DNA of 64,000 bases, taken from JACKII01 sp041687435. Lineage in GTDB: Bacteria > Pseudomonadota > Alphaproteobacteria > Bin95. The notes under the pieces are model-generated. The model made no database searches. It worked only from the letters and a program-made list of their open reading frames with translations, and was not told the origin of the DNA. The stretch covers positions 3,532 to 67,531 of the forward strand of contig JAWLBX010000019.1 in the NCBI GenBank assembly GCA_041687435.1. The letters are read 5' to 3'. Numbering within the stretch: the stretch's first letter is position 1; every line of letters begins with the position of its first letter. Positions 1-9,318 of the stretch are shown here, one piece after another. The translations under genes were made by a program, and so were the position numbers.

Positions 1-1295
1 ATTTCCGCCTTGATCCGGAAATGGGTTTGAAAATCCACATCGGCGGAAAAAAACGTCTGGAACCACTGCGGCGCGCCCACAAGCACCACTTTGACATCCA
101 GCGGGATTGGCTTCGGGCGGGGCGCACCGGCAATCGGCAGCGCTGCCTGTTGGCGCAGATCCTCCAGCTGGATTTCCTGGTCGCGCAGCGCGCCTTTCAG
201 GAACAGCCAGCTAAAAGGCTGGGCGGCCAGGGCTTCGGCCCGCAGAACGATAATGCCACCGTTGGCACGGTGCAGCGCACCAGAACGCAACAAGGTAAAG
301 TCCGTTTCCAGCCGCATGCCGGCCTGGCGGTATTCGAACTTGCCGAACAAATTGTCATAGGTCGGGTTCGGCTCCACTACGACGAGTGGATGCTTGTCGT
401 CGCCGTGATCGACGAACAGATTCACGGCATAGCGCTGTTCCGGTGGCTCCAGCGGTGGCGCGCCTTCCGGTTGCCTGGTGGCGAAACGCTGGATGTTGTC
501 GAGAATGTCGACCCTTACCTCCTCCAGCCAGCGTTGCAGGCTGCCATGGCCGGTAAACTGCGAGGCGAGATCGCTTATCAGGCCATGAATCGCGTCGTCG
601 GCGATTTGGGTTGAAACCTTGCGGGCATGCTCCCCCACCTGTTTTTGCTGCATGCTGGCCCAGCGAGTGATTTGGGAAAGCCGCTCGGCGATCGCGCGAG
701 CGTCCGCCTGAACCTTCTCCATCTCTTCCTGCGTCAGCGCCTTCGACTCCTCACCTTCGGGCGGTTGTGCCGGGGTGACGGCAGGGCCGGTTTCGGTCTG
801 AACGATGGTCAGGCCGCGCTGTTCGGCCTCTGCCTTGACCTCTGTGATCTGGCGGTTGACCTCCTCCTGCAGGCGGCGGCCGGGGGCTTGTAGCGCGGTC
901 TGGTGCGCCTCGTCCTCAAAAGCCTGTTGCAGCGCGGCGCGGATGTTGGGAATCAGGGCGGCCATGGCATCGCGGAACTCCCGCCCCGTGCCGGCACTCA
1001 AACGGCAGGGGCGCGGCCGGTGCGGCCGCCGGAAATTATTGAGATAGACCCAGTCCGGCGGCGGTGCGCGCTTGGCCATTTCCGCATTCAGATAGGCCAT
1101 TGTCTCGGTCATGCGGCCGCTGCGGTCGCCGCCGACAACGAAGATATTGAACCCCGGCGATCGGGCGGAAAGCCCGAAATCCAGCGCATCCTTGGCTCGG
1201 GCATGGCTCGATAAGGAGAACACCCCGCCCGGCGCCGGTGTCGGCGAGTGTTGCGGCAGGCCGACGTCGGCAGCGGTCAGTTCGGTGGCAGCCAT
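1..1295 (-). CDS. Lon-like ATP-dependent protease, N-terminal part (cut by left edge)
   Basis: The frame is open from an ATG at 1295 to the left edge, giving 431 residues with no stop. It resembles the N-terminal part of the stand-alone Lon-like (LonB/COG1067) peptidases. There is a degenerate P-loop-like FVVGGDRSGR segment near residue 50, then YLNNFRRP, a long charged helical region, and further on an ANGGIIVLRAEAL Walker-B-like strand. The catalytic Ser-Lys protease domain would lie beyond the edge. It follows the CoA-transferase gene in the same direction. The N-terminal family assignment is fairly secure, but protease activity cannot be seen here. Confidence 0.75.
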   Translation of the reverse strand, partial: MAATELTAADVGLPQHSPTPAPGGVFSLSSHARAKDALDFGLSARSPGFNIFVVGGDRSGRMTETMAYLNAEMAKRAPPPDWVYLNNFRRPHRPRPCRLSAGTGREFRDAMAALIPNIRAALQQAFEDEAHQTALQAPGRRLQEEVNRQITEVKAEAEQRGLTIVQTETGPAVTPAQPPEGEESKALTQEEMEKVQADARAIAERLSQITRWASMQQKQVGEHARKVSTQIADDAIHGLISDLASQFTGHGSLQRWLEEVRVDILDNIQRFATRQPEGAPPLEPPEQRYAVNLFVDHGDDKHPLVVVEPNPTYDNLFGKFEYRQAGMRLETDFTLLRSGALHRANGGIIVLRAEALAAQPFSWLFLKGALRDQEIQLEDLRQQAALPIAGAPRPKPIPLDVKVVLVGAPQWFQTFFSADVDFQTHFRIKAE

Positions 1296-1354
1296 GGGCT
1301 TTCCTTACGATAGGCGTACTGGCTTGTTCAGATTTAGGCTGCCAGAGGCGAGTG

Positions 1355-2566
1355 TCAGCCCACAACACCCTCTTCACGCAATCGTGCAATCTCATCTGCC
1401 GAAAAACCAACCTCGCCAAGCACAGTATCGGTGTGTTGGCCCACATGCGGCGGCGAGGTTTCGACACTGGGCGAGCCTTCGTTCAGGTGAAACGAGGCGT
1501 TGACCATCGCCATCGGCTTGCCAAGGCCGGTCGGCGGTGGCACCTGCTGCACCACATTGCGATGGACCACCTGCTCGTTCTGCAACATTTCCGGCACGGT
1601 ATTGACGACACCCGCAGGCACGCCAACGGCCTCCAGCTTCTTTTCCCAGTCCTTGGCCGGCCGGGTGGCGTAGGTCTTGCAAAGCTCATCGTACAACGCC
1701 AAGCCATTGTCTGCCCTTGCCTGACGGTCGATAAACCGGGGGTCGGATTTCAGGTCGGGACGTTCCAGCACATCGGTCATTTTCTCGAATTGCGCCTGTG
1801 TCGCGGTGGCGACCTGGATCATGTTGGTCGCCGTCGGATAGACGGAGGGCGCCGTGGTCGATGCTGGCGATCCGTTGCCCATCAGCTGCGGCGCGACCCC
1901 GCAATTCAGATAATGCAGGACCATGGGCGAGATGAAGCCGACCGCAGCATCCAGCATCGAAAGGTCGATATACCGGCCCTTGCCCGTGCGCTCCCGCGCG
2001 AACAGGGCTGAGGAAATGGCATAGGCGGCGTGAATACCCGCCGCCACGTCGGTCACCCAGAAGCCGACCTTGGTCGGGCCGTTGTTCTCGAAGCCGGTCA
2101 GGGTCATCATGCCGGAATGCGCCTGAATGACAGGATCGTAAGCCGCCTTGCCAGCCAATGGCCCGGTCGCACCGAAGCCGGAGATTGAGCAATAGATGAT
2201 CTCGGGCTTCCACTGTCGGATGGCGGCATATTCCAGGCCCATGCGCGCCATCGTGCCCGCCTTGAAGTTCTCGATCACCACATCGGCGCTCTGCACAAGC
2301 CGACGGATGACTTCCTTCGAACGCGAATGCTTGAGGTCAAGGCCGAGCGAGCGCTTGTTGCTGTTGAAGGCCATGAACAGAGAGGACTGGCCTGCATCCA
2401 GGAAATCCGGCCCGCCAGCCATCATAACCCGGCCCTGGTCGCCGCCCTTGGGGTGCTCCAGCTTGATGACATCGGCGCCTTGCAGCGCAAGCTGGTAGCT
2501 GGCGTACGGGCCGGCAATCACCTGGGTGAAGTCGACGACTCGCACCCCTTCAAATACTTTCGCCAT
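1355..2566 (-). CDS. CaiB/BaiF family (class III) CoA-transferase
   Basis: A 403-residue protein of typical length for class III CoA-transferases, which move CoA between acyl-CoAs and carboxylic acids through an aspartyl-CoA thioester. The N-terminus (VRVVDFTQVIAGPYASYQLA, ADVIKLEHPKGGDQGR) is characteristic, and the likely catalytic Asp is D173 in VTDVAAGIHAA. The ATG at 2566 was chosen because the family homology begins at MAKVFEGVRV; the frame extends 77 codons upstream without similarity. It lies 115 nt after the carboxypeptidase gene and 59 nt before the Lon-like gene on the same strand. The substrate is not predictable. Confidence 0.9.
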   Translation of the reverse strand: MAKVFEGVRVVDFTQVIAGPYASYQLALQGADVIKLEHPKGGDQGRVMMAGGPDFLDAGQSSLFMAFNSNKRSLGLDLKHSRSKEVIRRLVQSADVVIENFKAGTMARMGLEYAAIRQWKPEIIYCSISGFGATGPLAGKAAYDPVIQAHSGMMTLTGFENNGPTKVGFWVTDVAAGIHAAYAISSALFARERTGKGRYIDLSMLDAAVGFISPMVLHYLNCGVAPQLMGNGSPASTTAPSVYPTATNMIQVATATQAQFEKMTDVLERPDLKSDPRFIDRQARADNGLALYDELCKTYATRPAKDWEKKLEAVGVPAGVVNTVPEMLQNEQVVHRNVVQQVPPPTGLGKPMAMVNASFHLNEGSPSVETSPPHVGQHTDTVLGEVGFSADEIARLREEGVVG

Positions 2567-2681
2567 CGTTCGGGCAGTCTCCTCGGGAGCGAATTTTGTA
2601 AAGTTGGCCGGTATTCTGCTGCAAGCCGCACGGTTGGAAAAGAGGTAGTGCACTGCGAACGGCGGTTCACAAACAGGCGGG

Positions 2682-4217
2682 TCAAAACGCGGCGACCCAA
2701 TGCAAAAGAATGCTCTCCTCCAGCCGGCGCGCGCGGGCAAGCCACACGCGGGCCGCAATCTGCACCGGCGCAGTGAACCGTGCCGGATCCGATTCATACC
2801 GCTGACGGGCGTCCAGGTCGTTGTGCATCAGCACGAACAGCATGGGCTTGCCGCTGGCACCCCGCAGCACCCCGGCATTACCGCGGGCGTAGAACATGGT
2901 GCCGCTTTTGCCGCGCACCTCTACATCATCGTCTTTTTCCGCCCAGCGGGGCTCGCGCAGCAGCGATAGGAAAGACCTTGGCTCCACTTCCACCTCCCCG
3001 TCCGCTGCCGTTTCCGGCTGCGGATACTGCCGGCCGGCGGCATACCGAAGGAGTGCCAACAGCGCCGAAGGCGTCACCCGCGCACTGCCGGAGAGGCCGG
3101 ACTGGTTCGGCACCGACCATCCGCGGGCTATCACCGCCGGCGCGGCCTGACGGAGCCAGTCTGAAACGACCGCCGCTCCGGCCGAGAGTTCCGGCACATT
3201 CGGCCGCAATGCTCTCGCCGTGGCAAGCCCGACCAGTTCCGCCGACAGGTTGTTCGAGTATTTCAGCAAGTCCTCGGCGATTTCCAGCAGAGGCCGGCTT
3301 TCATGTGTGACAATAACGGCCGCCCCTGCGGGTGCAACCGGCAACGGTTCTGGCGGCGGCAACAACAGGCCTTCCCGCGCCGCATAGGCGCGCAGCATCG
3401 CCGCCGTTCGCAAAGCCGGCTGGCGCACGGCAACCTGGCGCTGTCCGGCGCTCGGCACCTTTGGGTCGAGCAGGTAGACAGTGCGCAGGCCATCTATCGC
3501 CTGGATCGAACGCCCATCCCCGAGCGGGCGCGCCGCGATGCCGGCAACGGCATGATCCAGCCCAGGTCGAAGCGTCACCAGCATGGCGCGGCTCGTCTCA
3601 TCCCGGGTCCACCGGAGCCATTGCCGGTTGAAATTCACGGAAAGCGCTGACACTGGCGGGTTATAAGGTTTCAGGCCGTCATCGCTCGCATCGATCTGCG
3701 GCACCGAGGGCAGCAGCGATTCGTCGTAGGTAAACCGGATAAGCTCACGGCTTGTCAGGGCCGTTGCCAAAGCCCTGGCGAGGCCGTGGACGTTTTCCTG
3801 AACGAGCACGGGGTCGCCACCGCCTGCCAGATGCAGATGCACCCCCTCCCCTGTCCGCTGCGTCAGAACCCGCGTCCGGAACCGGTGATCGGGGCCCAGC
3901 ACCTCCAGCGCCACCAGCACAGTCGCAATCTTCACCATAGAGGCCGGAATGAATGGCTGGTCCGGCAGATGGCTGCGCACCACCTGACCCGCCTGCAGGT
4001 CGTAAACGACATAACCGACATCGGTGTCGCGAAACCCGGCGTCGCGGATCAACGCCCGTTCCGAGCCGGCCCCGGCAGCCGGGCCGATAGCTGCCAGCGA
4101 CAGGCCCACTGCCAGCCAAGTCCGAGCGACGGGGTTTGCAAGCTGCGATGCCTGCCGTAGACCGGATGGCGCAAGCCGCCTTGCCGGCCTGACCGACTGC
4201 TTTGGGAGTTCTAGCAT
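2682..4217 (-). CDS. dacB: D-alanyl-D-alanine carboxypeptidase/endopeptidase, PBP4 (S13) type
   Basis: A 511-residue periplasmic peptidoglycan hydrolase of the S13 family. The three penicillin-binding motifs are present: SMVK (S93-K96), SNN (321-323) and KSGT (437-440). An uncleaved-looking N-terminus of about 30 residues precedes a hydrophobic stretch ending in GPAAGAG, consistent with a signal peptide. The ATG at 4217 shares the tetranucleotide CATG with the start codon of the divergent gene at 4216. It has an AGGGGGAT Shine-Dalgarno-like sequence about 6 nt upstream. No other ATG/GTG lies close enough to keep the signal peptide, so the start is reasonable but unusual. Confidence 0.88.
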   Translation of the reverse strand: MLELPKQSVRPARRLAPSGLRQASQLANPVARTWLAVGLSLAAIGPAAGAGSERALIRDAGFRDTDVGYVVYDLQAGQVVRSHLPDQPFIPASMVKIATVLVALEVLGPDHRFRTRVLTQRTGEGVHLHLAGGGDPVLVQENVHGLARALATALTSRELIRFTYDESLLPSVPQIDASDDGLKPYNPPVSALSVNFNRQWLRWTRDETSRAMLVTLRPGLDHAVAGIAARPLGDGRSIQAIDGLRTVYLLDPKVPSAGQRQVAVRQPALRTAAMLRAYAAREGLLLPPPEPLPVAPAGAAVIVTHESRPLLEIAEDLLKYSNNLSAELVGLATARALRPNVPELSAGAAVVSDWLRQAAPAVIARGWSVPNQSGLSGSARVTPSALLALLRYAAGRQYPQPETAADGEVEVEPRSFLSLLREPRWAEKDDDVEVRGKSGTMFYARGNAGVLRGASGKPMLFVLMHNDLDARQRYESDPARFTAPVQIAARVWLARARRLEESILLHWVAAF

Positions 4218-5349
4218 GCCAATCCCCCTGCCCGGAGAGCCCGCGCCACCGTTCCGCGCCGCCGCAAACAACGGCCAGGCCTTGACCAGCGACAGCCTGG
4301 CCGGGCGGTTCACCACGCTTTGCTTTTTCGGATCCGGCAGCCATCCAGCGATGGCGGCGATGGTGGCGGCAATCACCGCGAATACCGTGTTGTTCGATGG
4401 CATCGAGCACCAGTTTGTCGGCATCAGCATCGACCCCGACGACCAGGACGCCGAAAGGCTACCCCCGCCAACACCCGGCGTGCGCATGCTCTGGGATTTC
4501 GACCGGCAGTTGAGCCAATTGTTTGGCGCCTTGGAAAGCGCGGACGGTGAAGAGGTCTCGCTCCAGCCATTAACCGTGCTGCTGGATGCCGGCCTGCGCG
4601 TCATATCCGTCCACCGGATCGACGACCCGGAAGACCATCCCGCCCACCTGACACAATTCCTCCAAAACCTGCCCCAGATCGGGCCGCCGCGCCCCGCCCT
4701 GGCGCAGGCGCCGGTGCTGCTGGTGCCGATGGTATTCGAGATGGAGTTCTGCCGGCGGTTGGCGGCGTATTTCGATGAGGCCGGCGGCGATCCCTCCGGC
4801 ATTCTGGAGGATGACGGCGGCAAGACCGTGCTCACCATCGACCCGACCCGCAAGCAACGCCAGGATGCGGCCGTCACAGACAACACTTTGCGCCAGGCCG
4901 CCCAAGCGCGCATCCGCCGCCGGCTGCTGCCGGAGTTGCGCAAGGCTTTCCAGTTCGATGCCACCAGGATGGAACGCTCCGTCGTGGCCCGGTACAGTAC
5001 CGGTGATTTCTTCGGCCCGCACCGGGACAATGCTGCCTTTGGCACGGCCCACCGCCGCTTCGCCATCACCATCCCCCTGAACGCAGACGCCTTTCGCGGC
5101 GGGCTCCTGCGTTTCCCGGAGTATGGACCACAAGTCTACCCGATTCCGACCGGCTGCGCGCTGGTCCATTCCTGCAGCATAATGCACGAGGTGACGCCGA
5201 TCACGGACGGCACGCGCTATGCTTTCATTCCAATCGTGTTCGACGAACAGGCCGCGCGGCAGCGGGAGGAAAATTCGGCCAACCTGGCCGCGAGTGTATC
5301 GGTAGACCGGAAGGAAACGGCCGGCGCAGGCGACGTTGCACAAGAATGA
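4216..5349 (+). CDS. Redoxin-like domain fused to prolyl 4-hydroxylase-type 2OG-Fe(II) oxygenase
   Basis: A 377-residue two-domain protein. Residues 1-160 resemble the AhpC/TSA thioredoxin fold (PGEPAPPFRA, FVGISIDPDD, LTVLLDAGLRVISVHR), but the position of the peroxidatic Cys holds Met in SHPAMAAM. Residues 165-345 form a P4H-type dioxygenase domain with iron ligands H269-R-D271 and H324, and R334 as the likely 2-oxoglutarate anchor (DGTRYAFIPIVF). GGGAG-like SD sequence (GGGAGTT) lies about 8 nt before the ATG. The substrate is unknown; such enzymes hydroxylate protein or small-molecule targets. It is divergent from dacB with overlapping start codons. Confidence 0.85.
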   Translation: MPIPLPGEPAPPFRAAANNGQALTSDSLAGRFTTLCFFGSGSHPAMAAMVAAITANTVLFDGIEHQFVGISIDPDDQDAERLPPPTPGVRMLWDFDRQLSQLFGALESADGEEVSLQPLTVLLDAGLRVISVHRIDDPEDHPAHLTQFLQNLPQIGPPRPALAQAPVLLVPMVFEMEFCRRLAAYFDEAGGDPSGILEDDGGKTVLTIDPTRKQRQDAAVTDNTLRQAAQARIRRRLLPELRKAFQFDATRMERSVVARYSTGDFFGPHRDNAAFGTAHRRFAITIPLNADAFRGGLLRFPEYGPQVYPIPTGCALVHSCSIMHEVTPITDGTRYAFIPIVFDEQAARQREENSANLAASVSVDRKETAGAGDVAQE

Positions 5350-5370
5350 ACGCACGCCGCACCGGCCCGC

Positions 5371-5404
5371 ACCCCGGTCCGTGGCTGCACCAACAGACCG
5401 GGGT
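5371..5404. terminator. Hairpin between convergent genes
   Basis: ACCCCGGTC (5371-5379) pairs perfectly with GACCGGGGT (5396-5404) around a 16-nt loop. It lies between two converging genes, so it could act in either direction, but no clear T tract follows. Confidence 0.4.
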
Positions 5405-5421
5405 GGCAGAGGGAATGGCGG

Positions 5422-7017
5422 CTATTTATCCAGCCACCAATCTTCCATCCGCCATGCGTTGTAGATGTTGTTAACGTGGCGGCTGACATTTTTCACATAC
5501 GGATGCCAGCAATGTGCAGCCTTATTATGGTGGATAACTGGTCGAGCATGGTCCAACTGCAGTTGACGATCAATGTCCCACACCAATTTACGACGCTCTT
5601 CCATATCGGTCATGCCAGCCTGCTTTCGGAACAATTCATCTAATTCCTTGTTGCAATAGGCCGTATAGTTTCGCTGCGAACCGCAGGAGAAGTTTTCGAA
5701 AAAGTTGACATCCGGATCATCCATGGCTGTACCAGAGACGTTCAATCCAACTTGGTAATCCTTTCGGCCTACACGACCATACCAGTTGCCGGTCTCAATC
5801 ACCTCCAATTCGCCTTCTATGTGCACATGCTTCAAGTGGTCAATCAGGATGACTGCTGGATCTCGATATGTGGCTAGGTTACGGGTAGCAACCTTGACTT
5901 TTAACATGTTGTTCGGACCGTAACCCAGGCCTTCCATGATCTCTCGGCCTTTAGCACGGTTCGCCTCCACATCGTCGCCATAACCTGGCATTTGCCTGAC
6001 CAATTCCTCTGGCATGCCCCATTGCCCATCAGGTGGCGGCATCATTGCGCCACCATGGGTGAGTTGGCCCTCGCCCAGAATTTCATTAAATTCATGACGG
6101 TCAATCGTCAGAGCCATCGCTTCCCGAATTTTAGGATCGCTAAAGGGCGGCGAGTCTCGATTAACCAAAAGGTTCGCATAAGTACCCGTAGATGTTAGAT
6201 CACAAATTGCTTCTGGTGACTGGCTTTTGACATCTTTTAGTAGCGGAATGGTGACATCACTATTAAAGGTCATATCAAATTCACCCGCGGTGAACGCCAA
6301 AACGCGGGTGGAACGGCTCCGAATGATCGTCCATTCGTGGCCATCCAGATATGGCAGTCCTTCCTTCCAATAGTTTTCGTTTTTTTCGAAAACAACGCGC
6401 TCGTTTTGCCTCAACTCCACGAACTTAAACGGCCCTGTACCGATTGGCGCCGTGCGCATGGTTCTGGCATCCACATGGCATGGATAGACCGGCGAATGCG
6501 CACCCGAAAGCAAGGCCAAAAAAGACGGTTGCGGCTGCCCAAGATGGAACGTGACCTCGAATTTCCCGTTCGTCGTAATCTCTTGCAGGTTCCAGTACCA
6601 CGGCTTGCGCGGGTTTTTCTGGAACCGCATGTTTCGATCTGGGTCTTTGCCCTGAATTCTATCCCATGTGCATTTGACGTCGGCACTGGTGAACGGCTTT
6701 CCATCATGCCACTGCACACCTTCGTGAAGCGCGAAGGTCAGCTTCGTACCGTCCTCGCTCCATGACCAGGATTTTGCCAGGTCGGGAATGACCGACTCCA
6801 GGCTGTGCTTCCGCACATGCGGATCATACATGACGAGGTTGTTATAAACTCCCATATAGGGGGCAACGGTAGAGATCGTTGCCTCCTCATGTATCGACCC
6901 GCTGGGGGGCGTACCAATATGGTAAAGTTTCAGCACACCGCCTGATTTCTGCGCGACGGCGCCATGGCTGGCGGCCACGGTGGCCAGCGCCAGGACTGCG
7001 GTCAGTAGGGTTCGCAT
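5422..7017 (-). CDS. ABC transporter peptide/oligopeptide-binding protein (SBP_bac_5)
   Basis: A 531-residue periplasmic solute-binding protein of family 5. The signal peptide runs to about AVAQ (residues 1-22). Family features include VIPDLAKSWSWSEDGTKLTF, WHDGKPFTSADV, and GTGPFKFVELRQNERVVF. The ATG at 7017 sits just before the signal peptide; the frame continues upstream without signal. No permease or ATPase genes are adjacent, so the cognate transporter must be elsewhere. Base composition is lower than its neighbours: the lines starting at 5521 and 6121 each count 28 G/C of 60. This suggests acquisition or a relocated gene. Confidence 0.92.
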   Translation of the reverse strand: MRTLLTAVLALATVAASHGAVAQKSGGVLKLYHIGTPPSGSIHEEATISTVAPYMGVYNNLVMYDPHVRKHSLESVIPDLAKSWSWSEDGTKLTFALHEGVQWHDGKPFTSADVKCTWDRIQGKDPDRNMRFQKNPRKPWYWNLQEITTNGKFEVTFHLGQPQPSFLALLSGAHSPVYPCHVDARTMRTAPIGTGPFKFVELRQNERVVFEKNENYWKEGLPYLDGHEWTIIRSRSTRVLAFTAGEFDMTFNSDVTIPLLKDVKSQSPEAICDLTSTGTYANLLVNRDSPPFSDPKIREAMALTIDRHEFNEILGEGQLTHGGAMMPPPDGQWGMPEELVRQMPGYGDDVEANRAKGREIMEGLGYGPNNMLKVKVATRNLATYRDPAVILIDHLKHVHIEGELEVIETGNWYGRVGRKDYQVGLNVSGTAMDDPDVNFFENFSCGSQRNYTAYCNKELDELFRKQAGMTDMEERRKLVWDIDRQLQLDHARPVIHHNKAAHCWHPYVKNVSRHVNNIYNAWRMEDWWLDK

Positions 7018-7161
7018 GGGCTTTTCCTTCCGATGGTGAATGCGGCAATCTTTTTTTGGTTTTCTGATCGCGATCGGAAGTCTAAGTGAAACAAGCGGCG
7101 TGGCGAAAGGGCGTTTCTTGAAAACATGCCGTGCGTCCCGCCGATTGTGGAGGGTCAAGCG

Positions 7162-7644
7162 ATGGCGGTGGAAATCGAGCGCAAGTATCTGGTCGTGGAC
7201 GAGGGCTGGCGCGCTGCGGTCATTTCGCAATCCCATATCCGCCAGGGCTATCTGGCCCAGAACGAACGCGTTGAAGTGCGGGTGCGGATCAAAAGCGACA
7301 GCGATGCCACCCTGACCGTCAAAGCGAGCGGCGGCGGGGTGGAACGGGCAGAGTTCGAGTGCGATACAACGCTGAAAGACGCGGAAGCCCTGCTCCAACA
7401 CTGCGGTGGTCAAGTCATCGAAAAAGTGCGCTATACCGTGCTGGCGGACAGGCGCTACTGGCTGGTCGATGAATATCGCGGCAGGCTGGCGCCGCTGGTG
7501 CTCGCTGAAATCGAGTTGGAGCGGGCAGAGGATGCGCCAGACCCCCTGCCGGATTGGATCGGCGCGGAAGTTTCGGATCGGGCGGAATACAGCAATGCCC
7601 GGCTCGCGACGCACGGTCTTCCGCAGACCGGAAACGCTCCTTGA
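7162..7644 (+). CDS. CYTH domain protein (triphosphate tunnel metalloenzyme)
   Basis: A 160-residue protein beginning MAVEIERKYLV, the ExExK signature (E4, E6, K8) of CYTH/TTM enzymes. These bind triphosphates and divalent metal in a beta tunnel and act as inorganic triphosphatases or, less often, adenylate cyclases. EVRVRIK, LTVKA and EIELERA supply further tunnel residues. No CHAD domain follows. The ATG at 7162 is chosen because the conserved EIERK begins there. It is divergent from the peptide-binding protein and 59 nt upstream of malate synthase. Confidence 0.88.
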   Translation: MAVEIERKYLVVDEGWRAAVISQSHIRQGYLAQNERVEVRVRIKSDSDATLTVKASGGGVERAEFECDTTLKDAEALLQHCGGQVIEKVRYTVLADRRYWLVDEYRGRLAPLVLAEIELERAEDAPDPLPDWIGAEVSDRAEYSNARLATHGLPQTGNAP

Positions 7645-7703
7645 TCGTGGAAGCCCGGACTGCTCAAACCGCGGTCAATTCGCAAGTCACAGGAGGCAGT
7701 TTC

Positions 7704-9293
7704 ATGTCCGTCGAAATCAAGGGCGCGCTTCAGCCCGGCTATTCTGAAATCCTATCCGCCGATGCCCTCGCCTTCCTGGAAGGGTTTCACAACAAGTTCG
7801 ATGCCCGCCGCCAAGAACTTTTGGCAGCGCGGGAAGCGTTTCAGAAGGATCTCGACGCCGGCAAGACCAAGCTGGATTTTCCGGCGGAAACCGCCCAGGT
7901 TCGCGCCGATGAATGGCAAGTCGCCCCGATCCCCGCAGACTTGCAAGACCGCCGCGTGGAAATCACCGGCCCGTGCGACCGCAAGATGGTCATCAACGCG
8001 CTGAACAGTGGCGCCAAAATGTTCATGGCCTGCCTGGAAGATGCGACCGCACCAAGCTGGGACAACGTCATTCAAGGGCAAATCAACCTGCGCGATGCGG
8101 TGGCCCGGACGATCAGCTTCCACGACCCGAACAATGGCAAGGATTACGGCCTGGGCACCGATCTGGCGACCCTGCTGGTTCGCCCACGCGGCTGGCACTT
8201 GCCGGAGAAGCACATTCTGGTCGATGGCGCGCCAATCAGCGGCTCGCTGGTCGATTTTGGCCTGTTTTTCTTCCACAATGCCAAACAGGCGCTCGCAAAC
8301 GGCTCCGGCCCCTATTTCTACCTGGCCAAGCTGGAGCATTATCTGGAAGCGCGCCTCTGGAACGACGTGTTCGTCTGGGCGCAGGATCAGCTCGGCATTC
8401 CGCAGGGCAGCTGCAAGGCGACCGTGCTGATCGAAACCCTGCCGGCGACCTTCCATGCCGAGGAAATCATCTACGAGTTGCGCGATCACATGGCTGGCCT
8501 GAATTGCGGCCGCTGGGACTATATTTTCAGCTATATCAAGAAGCACCGCGCCGACCCGACCAAGGTGCTGCCGGACCGCGCAGCCGTCACCATGACCGTG
8601 CCGTTCATGCGCGCCTACTCGCTGCACGTGATCAAGGTCTGCCACAAGCGCGGCGCCTTCGCCATGGGCGGCATGGCGGCGCAAATCCCGATCCGCGGCG
8701 ACGAAGCTGCGAACGAGGCGGCTTTCGCCAAGGTTCGCGCTGACAAGGAGCGTGAGGCGACCGATGGCCATGACGGCACCTGGGTCGCACATCCAGGCTT
8801 GGTGGGCGTTGCAATGGAGGTGTTCAACGAGCACATGCCCCAGCCGAACCAACTCGACCGCCAGCGCGACGAGGTAGCCACCGCGGCTGAACTGACCGCA
8901 CCGTGCGACGGGCCGAAGTCGATGGATGGGCTGAAGATGAACGTCAATGTCGGAATCGGCTATATCGCTGCTTGGCTGGGCGGCCAGGGCGCCGTGCCGC
9001 TGCACAATCTGATGGAAGACGCGGCCACGGCAGAAATCAGCCGCGCGCAACTCTGGCAGTGGCGCAAGCATGGCGTGAAGCTCGATTCCGGCGAGGTGGT
9101 CGACGCAGTGCTGATCAAGCAGACGGTGGCGAACGAGGTCGCGAGCCTGAAGCAGCAGTATGGCGAGGACGGCTTTGCCAAGGGCCATTACGGCCCCGCG
9201 GCGAAACTGCTGGAGGAAATGGTGCTGGCCGACGAATTGGCCGAATTCCTGACCCTTCCGGCCTATGACATGCAGTTCGCCCCTGCTGCCTAG
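7704..9293 (+). CDS. aceB: Malate synthase A
   Basis: A 529-residue enzyme condensing glyoxylate with acetyl-CoA to malate, the anaplerotic step of the glyoxylate shunt and of glycolate use. Length and sequence (FMACLEDATAPSWDNVIQ, FGLFFFHNAKQAL, VLIETLPATFHAEEI, GLNCGRWDYIFSYIK) fit the A isoform rather than the longer G isoform. A strong SD (AGGAGGCAG) sits about 5 nt before the ATG at 7704. IclR regulator and glycolate oxidase subunit genes follow at once, which supports a glyoxylate role. Confidence 0.96.
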   Translation: MSVEIKGALQPGYSEILSADALAFLEGFHNKFDARRQELLAAREAFQKDLDAGKTKLDFPAETAQVRADEWQVAPIPADLQDRRVEITGPCDRKMVINALNSGAKMFMACLEDATAPSWDNVIQGQINLRDAVARTISFHDPNNGKDYGLGTDLATLLVRPRGWHLPEKHILVDGAPISGSLVDFGLFFFHNAKQALANGSGPYFYLAKLEHYLEARLWNDVFVWAQDQLGIPQGSCKATVLIETLPATFHAEEIIYELRDHMAGLNCGRWDYIFSYIKKHRADPTKVLPDRAAVTMTVPFMRAYSLHVIKVCHKRGAFAMGGMAAQIPIRGDEAANEAAFAKVRADKEREATDGHDGTWVAHPGLVGVAMEVFNEHMPQPNQLDRQRDEVATAAELTAPCDGPKSMDGLKMNVNVGIGYIAAWLGGQGAVPLHNLMEDAATAEISRAQLWQWRKHGVKLDSGEVVDAVLIKQTVANEVASLKQQYGEDGFAKGHYGPAAKLLEEMVLADELAEFLTLPAYDMQFAPAA

Positions 9294-9318
9294 GGCGCCG
9301 GTGCAAGGATCCCAGCCG

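Noticed and set aside
7066..7075. Palindrome GATCGCGATC between divergent genes
   Set aside because: Ten nt is too short and too common in GC-rich DNA to call an operator without conservation.
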